From assembly GCA_950295325.1 (NCBI GenBank), contig OX485804.1, positions 39,184,001 through 39,248,000 on the forward strand: 64,000 nt of DNA, in the 5' to 3' direction. This stretch comes from Polytrichum commune (lineage: Eukaryota; Streptophyta; Polytrichopsida; Polytrichales; Polytrichaceae). Position 1 is the first letter of the stretch. Each line of letters opens with the position of its first letter. The notes below the pieces were generated by a model. That model was not told where the DNA came from, did not search any database, and saw nothing but the letters and a program-made list of their open reading frames with translations. Below are positions 37,146-48,194 of this stretch, piece after piece. The position numbers and the translations under genes are program-made.

Positions 37146-37494
37146 TAAGGTAAGTGGGTCTTAGATGGACACTTTTGTCCCAGCAACTACTTCTCGTAGG
37201 ATGTGAAACACGTAAATAGTGCAAGATGCCAGTAGCAAATCCAAATTATGACCGAAGCCACTTTCCTCCCAAATTTTTGAGGTTTTTGTATGTCATGCCA
37301 ATTGTCAAAGCAATTGAGTCATCAAATGGTCATATAGACCCCCCCCCTGCCCTGGTGCAACAAAAAAAATTATGTTGATTATTGCGTCTAAAATGGTTAA
37401 CAAAATTTGAGCATGTAGTCCAATCACTTCTCAACACACATCTTTTTGGTGTCCGTTCTTAGATTCACATCCAATCACACATCACTCAAATATA
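37146..37494 (-). mobile_element. dispersed element family A, reverse copy
   Basis: The reverse complement of this block follows 62749-63075: it begins 'tatttgagtgatgtgtgattgg', includes 'gattggactacatgctcaaa', and ends with 'cctacgagaagtag', 'aaaagtgtcc' and 'cttacc'. The interior is shortened compared with the eIF3h copy. Confidence 0.6.
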
Positions 37495-37559
37495 CGTGTG
37501 CATTTAAGAGCATAAAGCAAATTAGGCACATCTACCTTCCGTGCAATTAGGTTGCCCCA

Positions 37560-38360
37560 CACTAAAAATATGAACACTCTACACTATTTTGAATATATCA
37601 TTTGTCATAATAATCAATTGTATCTCAACTCCAATTTCAAAAAATCTTCATGACTCGCTATTGCTAACAAAATGAATCAATTTCCGATCTAAGCCAATGA
37701 TCAAAATTGTATGTGGAGTTGGAAGTGCCACGTCGTAGGGGCCACACCCCTTATGGTAGTGATAAAGGTGAATGATAGCTAATGGGAAGTGGGCCTTGTG
37801 TGATCACTCTACTTCATTAAATCCCTATATTTTGAGAGGTGTGTCGGTTGGCTTGTAGTCAAACAAACATTCAAAAGAAACACATTACGATGAGATTGGA
37901 CTATGTGCATAGTTGTCATCCATTATAGGTTCAACAATGACCTTAATCATAGCATTGCTAGGCTCCACATGTCGAGCTCCTATCACTTAATCCAAACAAG
38001 AGAATAATTCATATCATAGCCAAGAATAAACTTGTTGTGATTTCTAAAAACGATGGCTTTGTTCTTAGTGCCGTGGCAAGGTTCAATAGACAAATGGAAT
38101 CTCTATTATATAGAATGGGTGTGGGAGCATGAGGCTTAGTAATGTTGTAAATTAGGAGAGCCTATGTGATCCATAGTGGGAATCCATGACAACCCTTTCC
38201 CATGCCATATGTTGGATGTTGCATCACTTATTGACCATTTATTAGAGAATCTTCACTTTGACCTCTTATACAACATTACCGACCTTGTAACAAGCTTAGC
38301 TTGCTTGCAACATGGGCTTTCAACATAAGCACTTTTTATATGTTAGGGGAGTTAAAATCG
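37560..38360. other. intergenic with partial family B element
   Basis: The segment 37600-37740 resembles the right half of family B ('ttgtatgtggagttggaag' at 37707). The rest has no gene or clear feature. Confidence 0.45.
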
Positions 38361-38370
38361 GTGTTGCTAT

Positions 38371-38392
38371 GATATATATATATATATATATG
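38371..38392. repeat. (TA)n microsatellite
   Basis: An uninterrupted run of alternating T and A of about 20 bp lies next to a 9-bp A run. Confidence 0.9.
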
Positions 38393-38439
38393 TATAACAC
38401 TTTAAAAAAAAAACTATTTGAGCATCTTCAACGAGAAAT

Positions 38440-38673
38440 TCAAATTCTTTTATATCAATAGAATTCGGGTACTTGATGGTATTTTTGTTCCCAATACCAT
38501 TCGGGTATATATACCATGCAAGATCCTTGTACCTAGGCAAAATCGTCCTAGTATCAATATGGTTTAGCACGACATTGTCCTAAATAACTCTTTGAAACAA
38601 AGATTATCTCATCCCTACATATCCACCAAATATAAATATTCGACTAATATTACAATTTTGATACCCACAAATA
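38440..38673 (+). repeat. dispersed repeat R3, copy 1
   Basis: Matches 60105-60335 in order: 'accatgcaagatccttgta' and 'accatgcaaggaccttcat', 'agtatcaatatg' in both, 'ccaccaaatatnaatattygac'-type sequence, and 'tacaattttgatacccac' in both. The MITE at 38677 lies directly against its right end. Confidence 0.75.
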
Positions 38674-38676
38674 CCA

Positions 38677-39016
38677 GGGCCACTTCACACACGAGCCAAG
38701 GACCATGACCCATGTAACTGTGATGGCCCATGATTCTCACCCAAAGATTGTACCATCGACACGGTCTGTTAGAATTTGCGTCAAGTCTACCTCTTGGAGG
38801 TGGACATGACACAAATTCCAACAGACCATGCCACATTATCCATAGTCTACCATGTAGCAATCCATGCACATTTCTCCATGCATGATACTTTTTTGGGACC
38901 CTTAGACCTTCACCTTCCAGTGTGAAGTGAACTCGAGCGGTCTCGGCCTTTTCGACCAATGAAAGGTCTTAGAATGCGATGGTCACGGGCCTTCAGTCTC
39001 ATGTGTGAAGTGGCCC
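38677..39016. mobile_element. PIF/Harbinger-like MITE, 340 bp
   Basis: Ends 'gggccacttcacacacgag' (left) and, as reverse complement, 'gggccacttcacacatgag' (right). These are the same terminal inverted repeats as the 22137-22635 element, with 'catgacc' and 'ggtcacgggc' inside. The target duplication is not recognisable here (CCA versus TAT), so the flanks have mutated or rearranged. Confidence 0.8.
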
Positions 39017-39049
39017 TATAAGTATACGAGACCAACAGTGGTTGAAACA

Positions 39050-39215
39050 CGAGGAGTTTGGTGAGGTTGATGGAGGCCGGTTTTAGCTGGAATGGGGCTT
39101 CAGGTAACCCTATCCATCGGATATCCAGCTAAACTATTATATTAAGCTAAAGGCCTTGATAAAGCCTGCTCACTGACTGCCCAGTGATGTCCCTTGATTT
39201 GGGTGGCGTGTCGTT
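39050..39215 (-). repeat. detached copy of the BASS1 5' flank
   Basis: Second copy of the sequence found directly upstream of BASS1 (36558-36760). It has no coding part attached. See that entry for shared words. Confidence 0.7.
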
Positions 39216-39234
39216 CAATGGGCTATGGGACTAA

Positions 39235-39500
39235 ACGTCGCTTATAGTATTTTATGTCACGTACACTCCTAAACGACATGCCTAGAGGACTCCAAGTGTC
39301 ACGTCCACTAGTTTCCAATATGATACTATTCAAAAATACAAGTAACTTCTTTAGGTGAAGGTTATTTACATTTTGACATTTACCATAGCACATTGGGATA
39401 TTTGGCATGATAGTTTTGTGTTTTAGTATGTAAGGGGAAGATATTGTTGAGCATACTACTGACAAGTGATATGTGATTATGTTTTAGTGTGTGCACTTCA
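39235..39500 (+). repeat. dispersed repeat R4, copy 1
   Basis: Matches 57200-57480: 'agtgtcacg', 'cacattgggat', 'aaggggaag', 'attgagcatact' and 'gacaagt/ggcaagt' occur in the same order with the same spacing. No coding capacity is seen. Confidence 0.7.
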
Positions 39501-40919
39501 GTCAACTTGTAGAGCATCTTTTAATGATCTTGGCAAAGGTGGGAAATAAATCTTGTATTGTGCATGTGGGAAGTCAGTGTGCCATGCTCAAAAGAAGTCA
39601 ATGAGTCGTCTAAGCATGCTCCGATCCTTTTGCCTAAAGGAGGTGCCCTTCACATTGTCGAGGATTGAAGTACTTCACATTATTTGGGCAAAGAATGGAA
39701 TTCTTTCATATTGTCAAGTCAATGTGAGTTGCAATGAAATGGGTGGCAAGTTGAGTTTTCATTTGATGGAACCAAGCATCTGCGAGCCCTCCAAGGCACA
39801 ATCATGGGAGTTAAGATCTTATGTCCTCGGAAAAGACTTCATGGCTTTCACACTTGGCCACCTTCGGTTTCAAGGACGCTAACATTGATTGTGTGGCTTG
39901 TTGATTGCCTTCATGACCAAGCTCTTTGTGGGTTAGGCCACATCCTCCAATTGTAAACATGTGGCATTCTTAGCTTTAGTGTGCACGTGGTTTGTATTTG
40001 AGTCTAGGTCATTTGTACAAGCTCATAAACCTTTAATATTCCTTCATACATATATGTACTGTCTGATTGGAATAGTGCTTATGATAAATGGGCTAGTTTT
40101 TTATATGATCACTATTTATTCTCTCAACTTAAAAATATTAATCAATGATCTTAACCCTCTCCATAAGACAGCTTGAGACCTGGACATGCCTCTCGAACCT
40201 TCAACAATAAAGCATTTCATTGTAGACCTCCTTACTTTTCCAAAAACACTTGACTCTTAAGCTTTTGTCGAATTAACACTTGGGGATTTGTACAAATGAT
40301 CTCATATCCCATGCAAATTCACCCACACTCCTTTAACCCTTTGTTGCCCCTAGTGACATGAGGGGTCATCTCTTGTTGGGAGGGTGTTCTAGACCGCCAC
40401 CTCACACCATCATCAAAGCTACCTACTTGGCATGGTGATTCTTATATATTGCAAGAAGAGATAGGCGCGAGTCCCATTAGAGTTTGATTTGATATGAAGG
40501 AGATCGATGCTTTGAGGTTAATTTGATCCTCAGAATAGGTTACTAAGACTTAAGCAAGGAGATAAGTCTTTTTGCCCATGAGTATTGCCCATTGTATGAA
40601 TAAGCTACCTTTAAATTGACATTACGTATATTTGGACAAAGCATTTGTCCAAATTAAATAGGTGATGTGCATTTGTGAGTATAAAAACATCAAACGACAA
40701 TAACAAAAACAACACAACAACCAGAACTTCAAATGTTTGTACTCCATTATCGCCAACCACCAATTGTGTAGATTTGCGATCCAGTGTATACCATGTTGGC
40801 GGTAGAATTTTGTCCAAAATCAATGCATAAATCCAAATGCACTTACATCCTAGTTTTTAGCAGTTTGGGCAACACCCCAAAGCGAACAAGCTCTAAATAT
40901 GGCATTCAAGTTCAATATT
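39501..40919. other. intergenic, no gene seen
   Basis: There is a 109-codon open frame at 39553-39882 with no recognisable domain. Nothing else is supported. Confidence 0.35.
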
Positions 40920-42945
40920 ACAGACATGCATCATTTGGTCAATGAACTTTGACCACCCCTAAAAGAGGCATATGAACTCCAATTTTGGAAATTCTCACAT
41001 GAATGTTTCTCAATTTTGTATATGTGCATATAATTTAATCCAAGGCCCACATCCATCCCACCATCCACATTTAGAAAGCAAGATATTCACTAGCTACCTA
41101 GACTTCATAAAGTCAACTTTGCAACCGTCGGATCTTCTCAAAAATTTGTTGGAATGACATTTTCTTGTTCCCACACCTTCATTTTGAAATTGACCTCTAC
41201 ATGAAAGTGGTTGATGAAAGCAAATGTTTATAATAGTGGACTCAGACGCCCTTGACATCAAGGGTGGTATGAAATCTCCAAGTTCACTGGAATGCACCCC
41301 GCAACAATGAAGGGTTAAGGGTTTAGTTAGTATATCCATGTGAAATTCCCACCCAGTTTGTGCATGTTTTTGTTGTGTGTAAGTTAGCATACAAGCCAAG
41401 ACCATCCATTGGTTTCATCACAAGGCCCTTTAATTTTCCTCATCATGTCCTTTGATCTAAAAGGGACATTTCATAGTCTCGTTTGGTGAGACCTGACTTA
41501 ATTGAGATGACCTCTTAAAGCTTTTAAAGCTATAGGATGCCCACATCAACAACCTCAATATTGGCGACATGGTATGTGGACCCAAGTACACAAGTGATAT
41601 TTGCACATGCAACACATGAACGAAAATTTGCGCCATGAACCTACATGGATGAAAACAAGATCATATTTTGCTACATTTTATTCCCAGGGAAAGTGATGAA
41701 TGCTTGTGACATTGTTCAATTAATCTCAAAGATGAAAGTATTATGTGCATTACATCATTGTTATATATGCAAAGGACTGAAACTTATCTCAATAGGCCTG
41801 GTCACAACAGTCAACAACCCTTTACCATAGTCCAATGTTTTCCTTGCACGCATGTCATCAAATGAGATCATCAAACATTTAGACTTCCGTCAATTGTTTG
41901 TTATTCGATATCAAGTTCTCTTTAAGCACTATGAGCTATTCAGTGTATTTCCTTCATGACGGTTTTGAATGTGGAGAGTGTGATTTGTAATCTTTCAAGG
42001 ATTTCGAAGTTGCGGTTGTGTGATGACTGTAAGAGGGTTGATGTTCCGACCTCGAGCTCTTTATGGGATCTAATTCAGTGCGTCGTATTACTCATGCTTG
42101 GTTTGGATGACTACGTTGCAAATTTCATAGCGGTGTCTTCTCAAGCTTTGCAGTTTGCTAATCACTTGAATTGTGGTTTGTGTGTTCTCATGACATAAAA
42201 CATGCAGATTGCCAGAAGTGGCCAGTCGAGCCTCTAATACCTTGGTTATCCCAACACCAAGCCGCAAATGGTGCAATTAATTGCTATTGATAATGGCATA
42301 TTCCTACGCTGTCTGCGTGTCCTAAGACATACTATTGCATGCATTTTTAGTGCAGAGGAGAATTCAATATGAACAAGATGTGGTATAAGTCACGCTAGAA
42401 AAAAGGATGACTCTGATGTTGCCATTGCCATGAGTTATGGTGTTGCTTCATCTTCGAGTTGGTCGAACTCCATATGTAATCCCGAAATAGGCATCACTAG
42501 AATTGGAGTCTACTGAAGACTTCTACCTCCTTTCAAAGGTGCGACAGACAAGCCGGCTTGCACCTATCTCCAGGGGCGTCGCCAGGCCTACTCTAGGTAT
42601 GAAAACCCACTTGAAAGCCTAGGTCGTATGCATAACATGATTTTTTTTGGGAAAAATATGCCCTGGATAAAATTTGATTTCCCAAGCGGGCCTACCCTTC
42701 AAATCAAGGCTGGCGACGCCCTTGCCTATCTCCCCCAAGAGCAAGCCCCTCCGTTCCCACATGGTTTGGTTGAAAATTTCCGGTTCACCCAGACACCCAA
42801 GTCACACACGAATGAAGATAAACCAAAATGCGGCAAAAACATTGATGACAGTAGCATGTTGCACCACTGGAGGACCAGTTTCCAAACAGATGATCCTCTG
42901 AACGTAAATTTGTTTTCGTAAAAGAATCTCAAAACAATATACTAA

Positions 42946-43803
42946 GGGCCAAGTTCCAAGTTCCATGTGCCGGTCCCGGTCCGTTTTTTTTTTTAATAAA
43001 TGGGTGGGCCGGTGAAAAGAGGGTGGTGCCATGTGCCCATCCCTCTCACCCAAGGACCGGTACCCCCCATGGATGGGTGTCCCACATTTTGTGTTGTGCA
43101 AGAACGGGTGCCAAAGGACCGGCGGTCCTAACGGTCACAAGAAGGACATGTGCTGGTTAGAAAGCTTTGGTGACCGGATCGGCCGGTCACCTAGGGTACA
43201 CCCTTGGAAACTAAAGGCCATTTTGTTCTTCAAGTCCTTTCTTTTGAGGAGTACTCCTAGGGAACGTGTATTTTATGATGTTTTTAGAATCTAGATGTTA
43301 ATTTTATATATATATATATATATAAGGCAAAAAAACCAAAGGAAACACTCATGAAATATTTAAAAGACTATTTTGGTATCATTTAGGTGTCACAATTAAA
43401 ATCACTTATAAACAATGTACAATGACAATTTCAACTTATATACACTATATATATATACACACACACACACACATATACATATTTCCATAGATGACAATAA
43501 TACCAACCTACGCATATCAACAACACATAATTTGGAATTCATTCACTAAATGTATGGAAATTGATGTGCAAATCAAGTATGAAAAGTTAAATGATGATGA
43601 CCTCCATTGCCAATGACCTTCATAAAGTGTCATGTCTTCTCACTCACCAAATTTAGTTAGAAAGTAGGAAATCGAAATAAACCGGCACCCCACATAGAAG
43701 TAGTCCTCCATAGAATGGGTGACATCACCCATTTTTTGGATGATGTCACCCGTTTCTCACCCATTTAAAAAACAGACCGGCACCGGTACATGGAACTTGG
43801 CCC
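42946..43803. mobile_element. PIF/Harbinger-like non-autonomous element, 858 bp
   Basis: Left end 'gggccaagttccaagttcc', continuing 'atgtgccggt'; right end, reverse complemented, 'gggccaagttccatgtaccgg'. Target duplication TAA lies at 42943-42945 and 43804-43806. The homologous segment near 50140 reads straight across ('tatacaaacagcccct' against 'tatactaa' + element + 'taacagcccct'), giving a natural empty site. There is no transposase. The interior has a (TA)n run near 43306-43323 and a (CA)n run near 43457-43472, and several 'accggt' words. Confidence 0.9.
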
Positions 43804-43924
43804 TAACAGCCCCTGAGCAGACCCTAGTATCAGGTGAAACCAAGAAATGTGGGAGCACAGGGAGCACATTACAAGATAACCCTCACAGCTATAAGAAATT
43901 CAAATAGGACGTTGAGAGCTGCAC

Positions 43925-44361
43925 CTCATGAAGGTAGGTGAGTATGCACTCAATTATTGTTGACAGTGAGGATGCCATTGCTAATCTCTGTGTGCTCAAT
44001 CTGTCCACACTTGTTCCATCTGAATACATTACAGAATTCCATAACTTAGTCTCACAACCTCCCAACTTGAAAGCCACAATATTATAAAGAAACACGTCGT
44101 GTCCTCATCTACTCGAAATGAATAAGCTCCCCCTTGCTATTGAAAAGATACAAAACTGAACAAATTTCACTTCAGCACAAAATTACAGGTGACTTGATTC
44201 ATGCCTTGAGGAGTCTTGACAGAAGTCTAAAGCCACAAAATCATATATCACGTCACAAGAGAGAAAAATTACCTGTGTCTGCGTAGCGATCCTTCGTGTA
44301 TGCATACACAGGAAATTGGATGGCCACATGGCTTCTTCCTGCCAAAGCTGGAAACTGTAAA
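43925..44361 (-). pseudogene. two-exon fragment of the NDT carrier
   Basis: Copies of NDT exon 7 (44361-44273, 89 nt) and exon 8 (44019-43925, 95 nt) keep the exact lengths of the true exons (51313-51225 and 50962-50868), the same GT..AG sites, and open frames. The translation contains [20 protein letters not shown] (true: [20 protein letters not shown]) and SVDRLSTQRLAMASS. Exons 1-6 and 9 are absent, and the conserved YPHE of the third carrier motif is changed to YLHE. It cannot encode a carrier, although splicing signals remain. Confidence 0.85.
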
Positions 44362-44429
44362 CTGCTCAAAATGAGAAGGTTGGGATCACCAGAACAGGGA
44401 AAATTGCGTAGGCATAGAGAATGATAAAA

Positions 44430-44995
44430 TTTACAGACAGACCTCCTTGGTTTGAAGAGCAGTACCTATTTTACAAACTACCAACAAGAAAACTTGGATC
44501 CAGTCTAATGATTCCAACAACATGTTGTACAAGCCTACTACGGTACATGTCCCGGAGACCTTCACTGTTTAGTTCTAGAATGTGTGGAGGAATGGGGGGC
44601 AATGCGCCTCAGGCAGGCTTCGTAGGTTTGAAGAGAAACCTTTCTACAAAATAAACCAAGAGTTAGTCCATTGTGATACAAGAATGTCGCCCTTTACAAG
44701 AAGGCTTGGTGTGAACGGAATATTGAAACAACATTTTGTACAAGCCTATTACAGTACACATCCAGGAGACCTTCAAACTTTGTTCTAGAATGTCTGGAGG
44801 ATTTTAAGGCAATGCGACTCAGGCAGGCCTCCTTGGCTTAAAAGAAGTACATCCAGGAGTTCGTGATTTGTGATACAAGATTGTTCCACTTTACAAGAAG
44901 GCTTTGATTGAACAGAAATGATTCCGACAACATGTTGTACATGTCTACTACGGTGCATATCCAATAGACCTTCACTTATGTTCTAGAATGTTCTA
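44430..44995 (-). repeat. tandem triplication of the CbbY 3' end
   Basis: Three units of about 180-210 bp share 'gttctagaatgt' (44572, 44782, 44980), 'ttccaacaacatgttgtac'-type sequence, 'gcctactacggtacat', 'ggagacctt' and 'tccttggtttgaag'. The last unit overlaps the final codons and stop of the CbbY gene; the others are non-coding. Confidence 0.85.
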
Positions 44996-45917
44996 GGAGC
45001 AGATTACTGCAGAACGACAGGTCAAAATTCTGTGAGGGAGGATCTCCGATGCACGGGAACACGGCATCCGCTTTGGAGAAGTCTTCATTCTCGGTGTATC
45101 CGCTCTTAGTCACAATGCACACCATGCCTGCTGCTTTAGCAGCCGTCAGGCCAATGTGACTGTCCTCCACCACCACGCACTTCGCAGGGTCCACTTGCAA
45201 CGTACTCGCTGCCAGGTCGTAAATCGCAGGATCGGGTTTCTTGCGCGGGACGATGTCGCCCGCGAAGATTTGGATGGCCGCCGCTCGCTCCTCGCCAAGC
45301 ATAACACGCACAATTGTCGAAACCGCCTTCTCGTTAGAGGTGCTGCACACCGCGACCGGTACTCCCTGGCTTAACGATTCGTCAATTAAGGCTGCCACTC
45401 CTGGCCGGAGCGGTAATTCCCCAGCTTCAACCATTTCCATGAAAAGCTCAGTCTTCCGCTTATGCATTCCAGCCACGAATTCCTTCCTCTGCGCTAAATC
45501 CTTATTCATCATCGACTCTGGCCATGTAGTGCCGTTGAAGTAGTGCGTCATCCGCTCCTTCCCGCCTCCAATCTCGAGTAGTTTCCCGTAAAGAGCCACA
45601 TCCCATTCCAATTTCAGTCCTTTCTCCTCAAACACCTTATTGAAGCTGATTCTGTGCCCGTCTCTTTCTGTGTCCACTAAGACACCATCGCAATCGAAGA
45701 GCAACGCGCCTGGTAAGGCGGCAGCTGCCACTACGTGCTTCCTCCGCCATGACGGTCTGCGGGGCTCGTTTCTTCCTCGATTGGTGCTCAAATTTCGAGA
45801 TGTAAAGCTCCCTAAAAAGCAGGATGCGTTCAAGAAGGACGGAGAATTATAATTTGCGAGTGCTGGAAATGTCCCGACCGCAATTGCGGTTGTAGCAGGC
45901 AGGACCGCCATCGCCAT
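44976..45917 (-). CDS. CBBY: CbbY-type HAD phosphatase (xylulose-1,5-bisphosphate phosphatase)
   Basis: Intronless ORF of 313 aa. The first 65 or so residues are a plastid transit peptide (Ser/Asn/Arg-rich). HAD motif I is DCDGVLVDTE (residues 75-84, nucleophile Asp75, acid Asp77). IGGGKERMTHYFN (116-128) is the cap region that recognises the bisphosphate. Motif II is VCSTSN (190-195), motif III PRKKPDPAIYDLA (224-236), motif IV VVVEDSHIGL (248-257). Arabidopsis CbbY removes the Rubisco inhibitor xylulose 1,5-bisphosphate in the stroma; the conserved GGGKERM and KKPDPAIY segments make the same activity likely here. Its 3' end is tandemly repeated downstream. The neighbouring NDT duplicate lies beyond these repeats. 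Confidence 0.93.
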   Translation of the reverse strand: MAMAVLPATTAIAVGTFPALANYNSPSFLNASCFLGSFTSRNLSTNRGRNEPRRPSWRRKHVVAAAALPGALLFDCDGVLVDTERDGHRISFNKVFEEKGLKLEWDVALYGKLLEIGGGKERMTHYFNGTTWPESMMNKDLAQRKEFVAGMHKRKTELFMEMVEAGELPLRPGVAALIDESLSQGVPVAVCSTSNEKAVSTIVRVMLGEERAAAIQIFAGDIVPRKKPDPAIYDLAASTLQVDPAKCVVVEDSHIGLTAAKAAGMVCIVTKSGYTENEDFSKADAVFPCIGDPPSQNFDLSFCSNLLLEHSRT

Positions 45918-46189
45918 CGCTTATCGTCTTCCTGCCTGCCTTGCCTGCCTTCCGAGTCCCGCTAGAGCTCTCTTTCTCCACTCTTTATCTCGTGGATGAT
46001 ATCTATCCGCTTATATAGATGATATTACTCATGGATGAAGATAATCCACTTCCTCACAGAAATGTCGCAATGTGGCCCTATTGTGGGCGTGGCTTCCAAT
46101 GGGCTGCATTTCCCTTTTCAAAGTTGGGAGTTCACTTGCAGAATATATAAGAGGCAAAAAAATAAAAAAAAATAAAAAAATCTCTTTCT
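45918..46189. promoter_or_regulatory. upstream region of CbbY
   Basis: This stretch immediately 5' of CbbY includes 'gcctgcctgccttgcctgcctt' near the start and probably the leader and promoter. A TATA-like 'ttatatag' lies at 46011-46018. I cannot place the transcription start. Confidence 0.3.
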
Positions 46190-46960
46190 TTGTAGGCCAC
46201 TCCCAATTGTGTTAACAAACTGATACTCATACATGTTCTGAGTACACACTCCAATCTCATCATAACATCTGTCATTTTGGTCTTCATTCTTAACTACAAA
46301 TTTATCATACACCATTCAAGAGTAAGTGGCGATCAAGAAGTGTGACCTCGCAAGGTTCACATACCTTAAGGTGGGAACTTCCAACTTTGAGGAAACTTTT
46401 GCTATTGGGTTGGATTGAGAATTGTCTCATCCAAATAGTTATTGCAAACTATGAAGATTGTCAATTCAAGTTTTAAAATTGAAGTTTTGATGCATAATCT
46501 ATACGAGGTCAAGGTGAAGATTATCTTTCCGTATTTAGTGGTCACATAGGCCCTCCCGATTTGTGTTGCCAATTGAACCTAGAATTAATGGTTGATATGT
46601 TTTGAGCATATGGTCCCTTCTCATCGAAACACATGTTCGTTTGGTTTCCATTCTTAACTACAAACTTGTCATATAGGTACCACTTTAGACGTAAATATGG
46701 ATCAAGGAGAGCAACCACACAAGGCTCACATACCTCATCGTGGGAACTTCCAATTCTAAGGAAAAATTCATCCTTAGTTTGGATCGAGTTGTCTCTTCTT
46801 ATCAACAATTCCGAATCACATAGATTGTCATGTCAAGTTTTATAGTTATGTTCCATACTCTATAGGTGGTCAAGGTGACAATTCCCTTTCTCTATTTAGC
46901 GATCACATGGGCCCTCCCAATTTGTGATACCATTTAAACCTACAAAGGTTAACATAATCT
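46190..46960 (-). repeat. tandem copies of a family B-like element
   Basis: Two units with an offset of about 365 bp share 'ttaactacaaatttatcata' or 'ttaactacaaacttgtcata', 'aaggttcacatacct' or 'aaggctcacatacct', 'gtgggaacttccaa', 'gattgtcaa/tgtcaagtttta', and 'cacataggccctccc' or 'cacatgggccctccc'. They resemble reverse copies of dispersed family B. No protein is encoded. Confidence 0.7.
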
Positions 46961-48194
46961 AAGCACATAGTCCGATCTAACATGCTCAAGACTTAAATTT
47001 ATCATGCTCAAGAGACTCAAACCTAAACTTTGCCATTGTCCACTTTTGCTTTTGGCACCTATATTGTCACTTCGATGTAGTTGAGCATTTCAACTTCCCC
47101 CGTGTCTTTGTAATTAATCTTTTGTCCAGAATGCACGAGGTCTAAGGTATGCGGGTGTTACTGTTTATTTTTCTCGATCAGACCCCTAAATTTGGATGGT
47201 GTGTAGTTTAGTGAGGATAAAGGAACAAACACCAGACATACATTTGTTTAACCTTTTATGTTTGGAGGGGACCCCATAGGCCTCTCTAAAACAAAGAAGC
47301 CATTGTGGAGCCACTCTATGTCCAATGAACGGGGAGTACCGAACTTTAGTTACGAGCTAGCCGAAATTTTTTGGACATTTCCGAATGAGTTTGCAATGAT
47401 TCGGACGAGGTACCGACTTAAAATTGTTAAGGTCGGAATTTGACCAGTTCAAATGAGAAAAGATCGGCAATATAGCCGGTTGAGGCATCATATTTTAGGA
47501 TATTTACCGAGCCAATTTTAAAATTTTAGGCAAGTAGCCGAAGGGACTAGGGACAAGGTAGAAATTTCTACTAGGGTATTACTAGAGTCATGACTCATAA
47601 GGTCAAGAACCATGGAGGCTAATTAATTTAGGGTTGGTTCCGTTCACTGGGCCGATTAGGGTTTTGAGGCTCTAAGCAACCAAGGACCCTCTCTCACGAG
47701 TATAAGGAGTTTGAGTCCCTTGTGCAAAGTGTCTCACTCCTCTCACTCCTCTACTGGGATTTCTCTCTGTACTCTTTCGCTACTGCTCTTCCACTTCTGT
47801 TTGTTTCCGCATCCACCTGCGATCTAGTTGGAGACATCTGTTTCGGAGGTCCAAGGTGAAGGTCCAGTTCGGAGGTCCAGTTCGGTGCAGCAATCCACTG
47901 CGATCCAGTTGGAGACATCTGTTTTGGAGGTCATGAATCTCTTGAAATCTTGTAGATAAGTCTTGAAGATAAGTCTTGAAGAGTAGGAAACAAACTTGTG
48001 CGGAACCAATGCTCGTCTCCTTGGATCTCTTGAATCTCTCACAACAATTCTTGAATCTCCTAGATCTCTCACAACGATTACGAGACTTCACAGTGACATC
48101 ACACTGCAGTTTTGTGCATGGCGCCGTGAAGTACAGAGCGTGGGATGAAGTTTGGGGTTTAGGGTTTAGGATTTAGTGTCCAAAATTTAATAAA
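46961..48194. other. intergenic with local repeats and telomere-like sequence
   Basis: Short internal repeats occur at 47820-48090: 'ggagacatctgttt' twice, 'gaggtccagttcgg' twice, 'agataagtcttga' twice, 'gatctctcacaacg'-type twice. The segment 47690-47780 is pyrimidine-rich with 'gagtataagg', which could belong to a decayed long terminal repeat. The stretch 48150-48175 reads 'ggggtttagggtttaggatt', resembling the plant telomere unit TTTAGGG. Confidence 0.4.

Larger units (their letters stand above)
40920..44400. repeat. segmental duplicate of 49040-51330 (3' half of the NDT locus)
   Basis: Collinear matches run across this interval: 40955-41150 with 49060-49275 ('aggcatatgaactccaa' and 'aggcatatggactccaa'), 41180-41330 with 49310-49430, 42130-42400 with 49740-49945, 42830-42940 with 50000-50140, and 43850-44370 with 50785-51320. 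The copy differs by a MITE insertion (42946-43803), by loss of the segment corresponding to about 50165-50765, which holds the last NDT exon, and by divergence. The two copies flank the CbbY gene, as expected of an old tandem duplication of about 8 kb. Confidence 0.8.

Noticed and set aside
38615-38959. 114-codon minus-strand ORF
   Set aside because: It lies almost entirely within the 340-bp MITE and its flank. No transposase similarity.
43289-43475. Functional significance of (TA)n and (CA)n runs
   Set aside because: Ordinary microsatellites inside the 858-bp MITE.
47690-48180. Long terminal repeat of a retrotransposon
   Set aside because: There are short internal repeats and a TATA-like word, but no second LTR, primer-binding site or gag-pol coding trace was found nearby.
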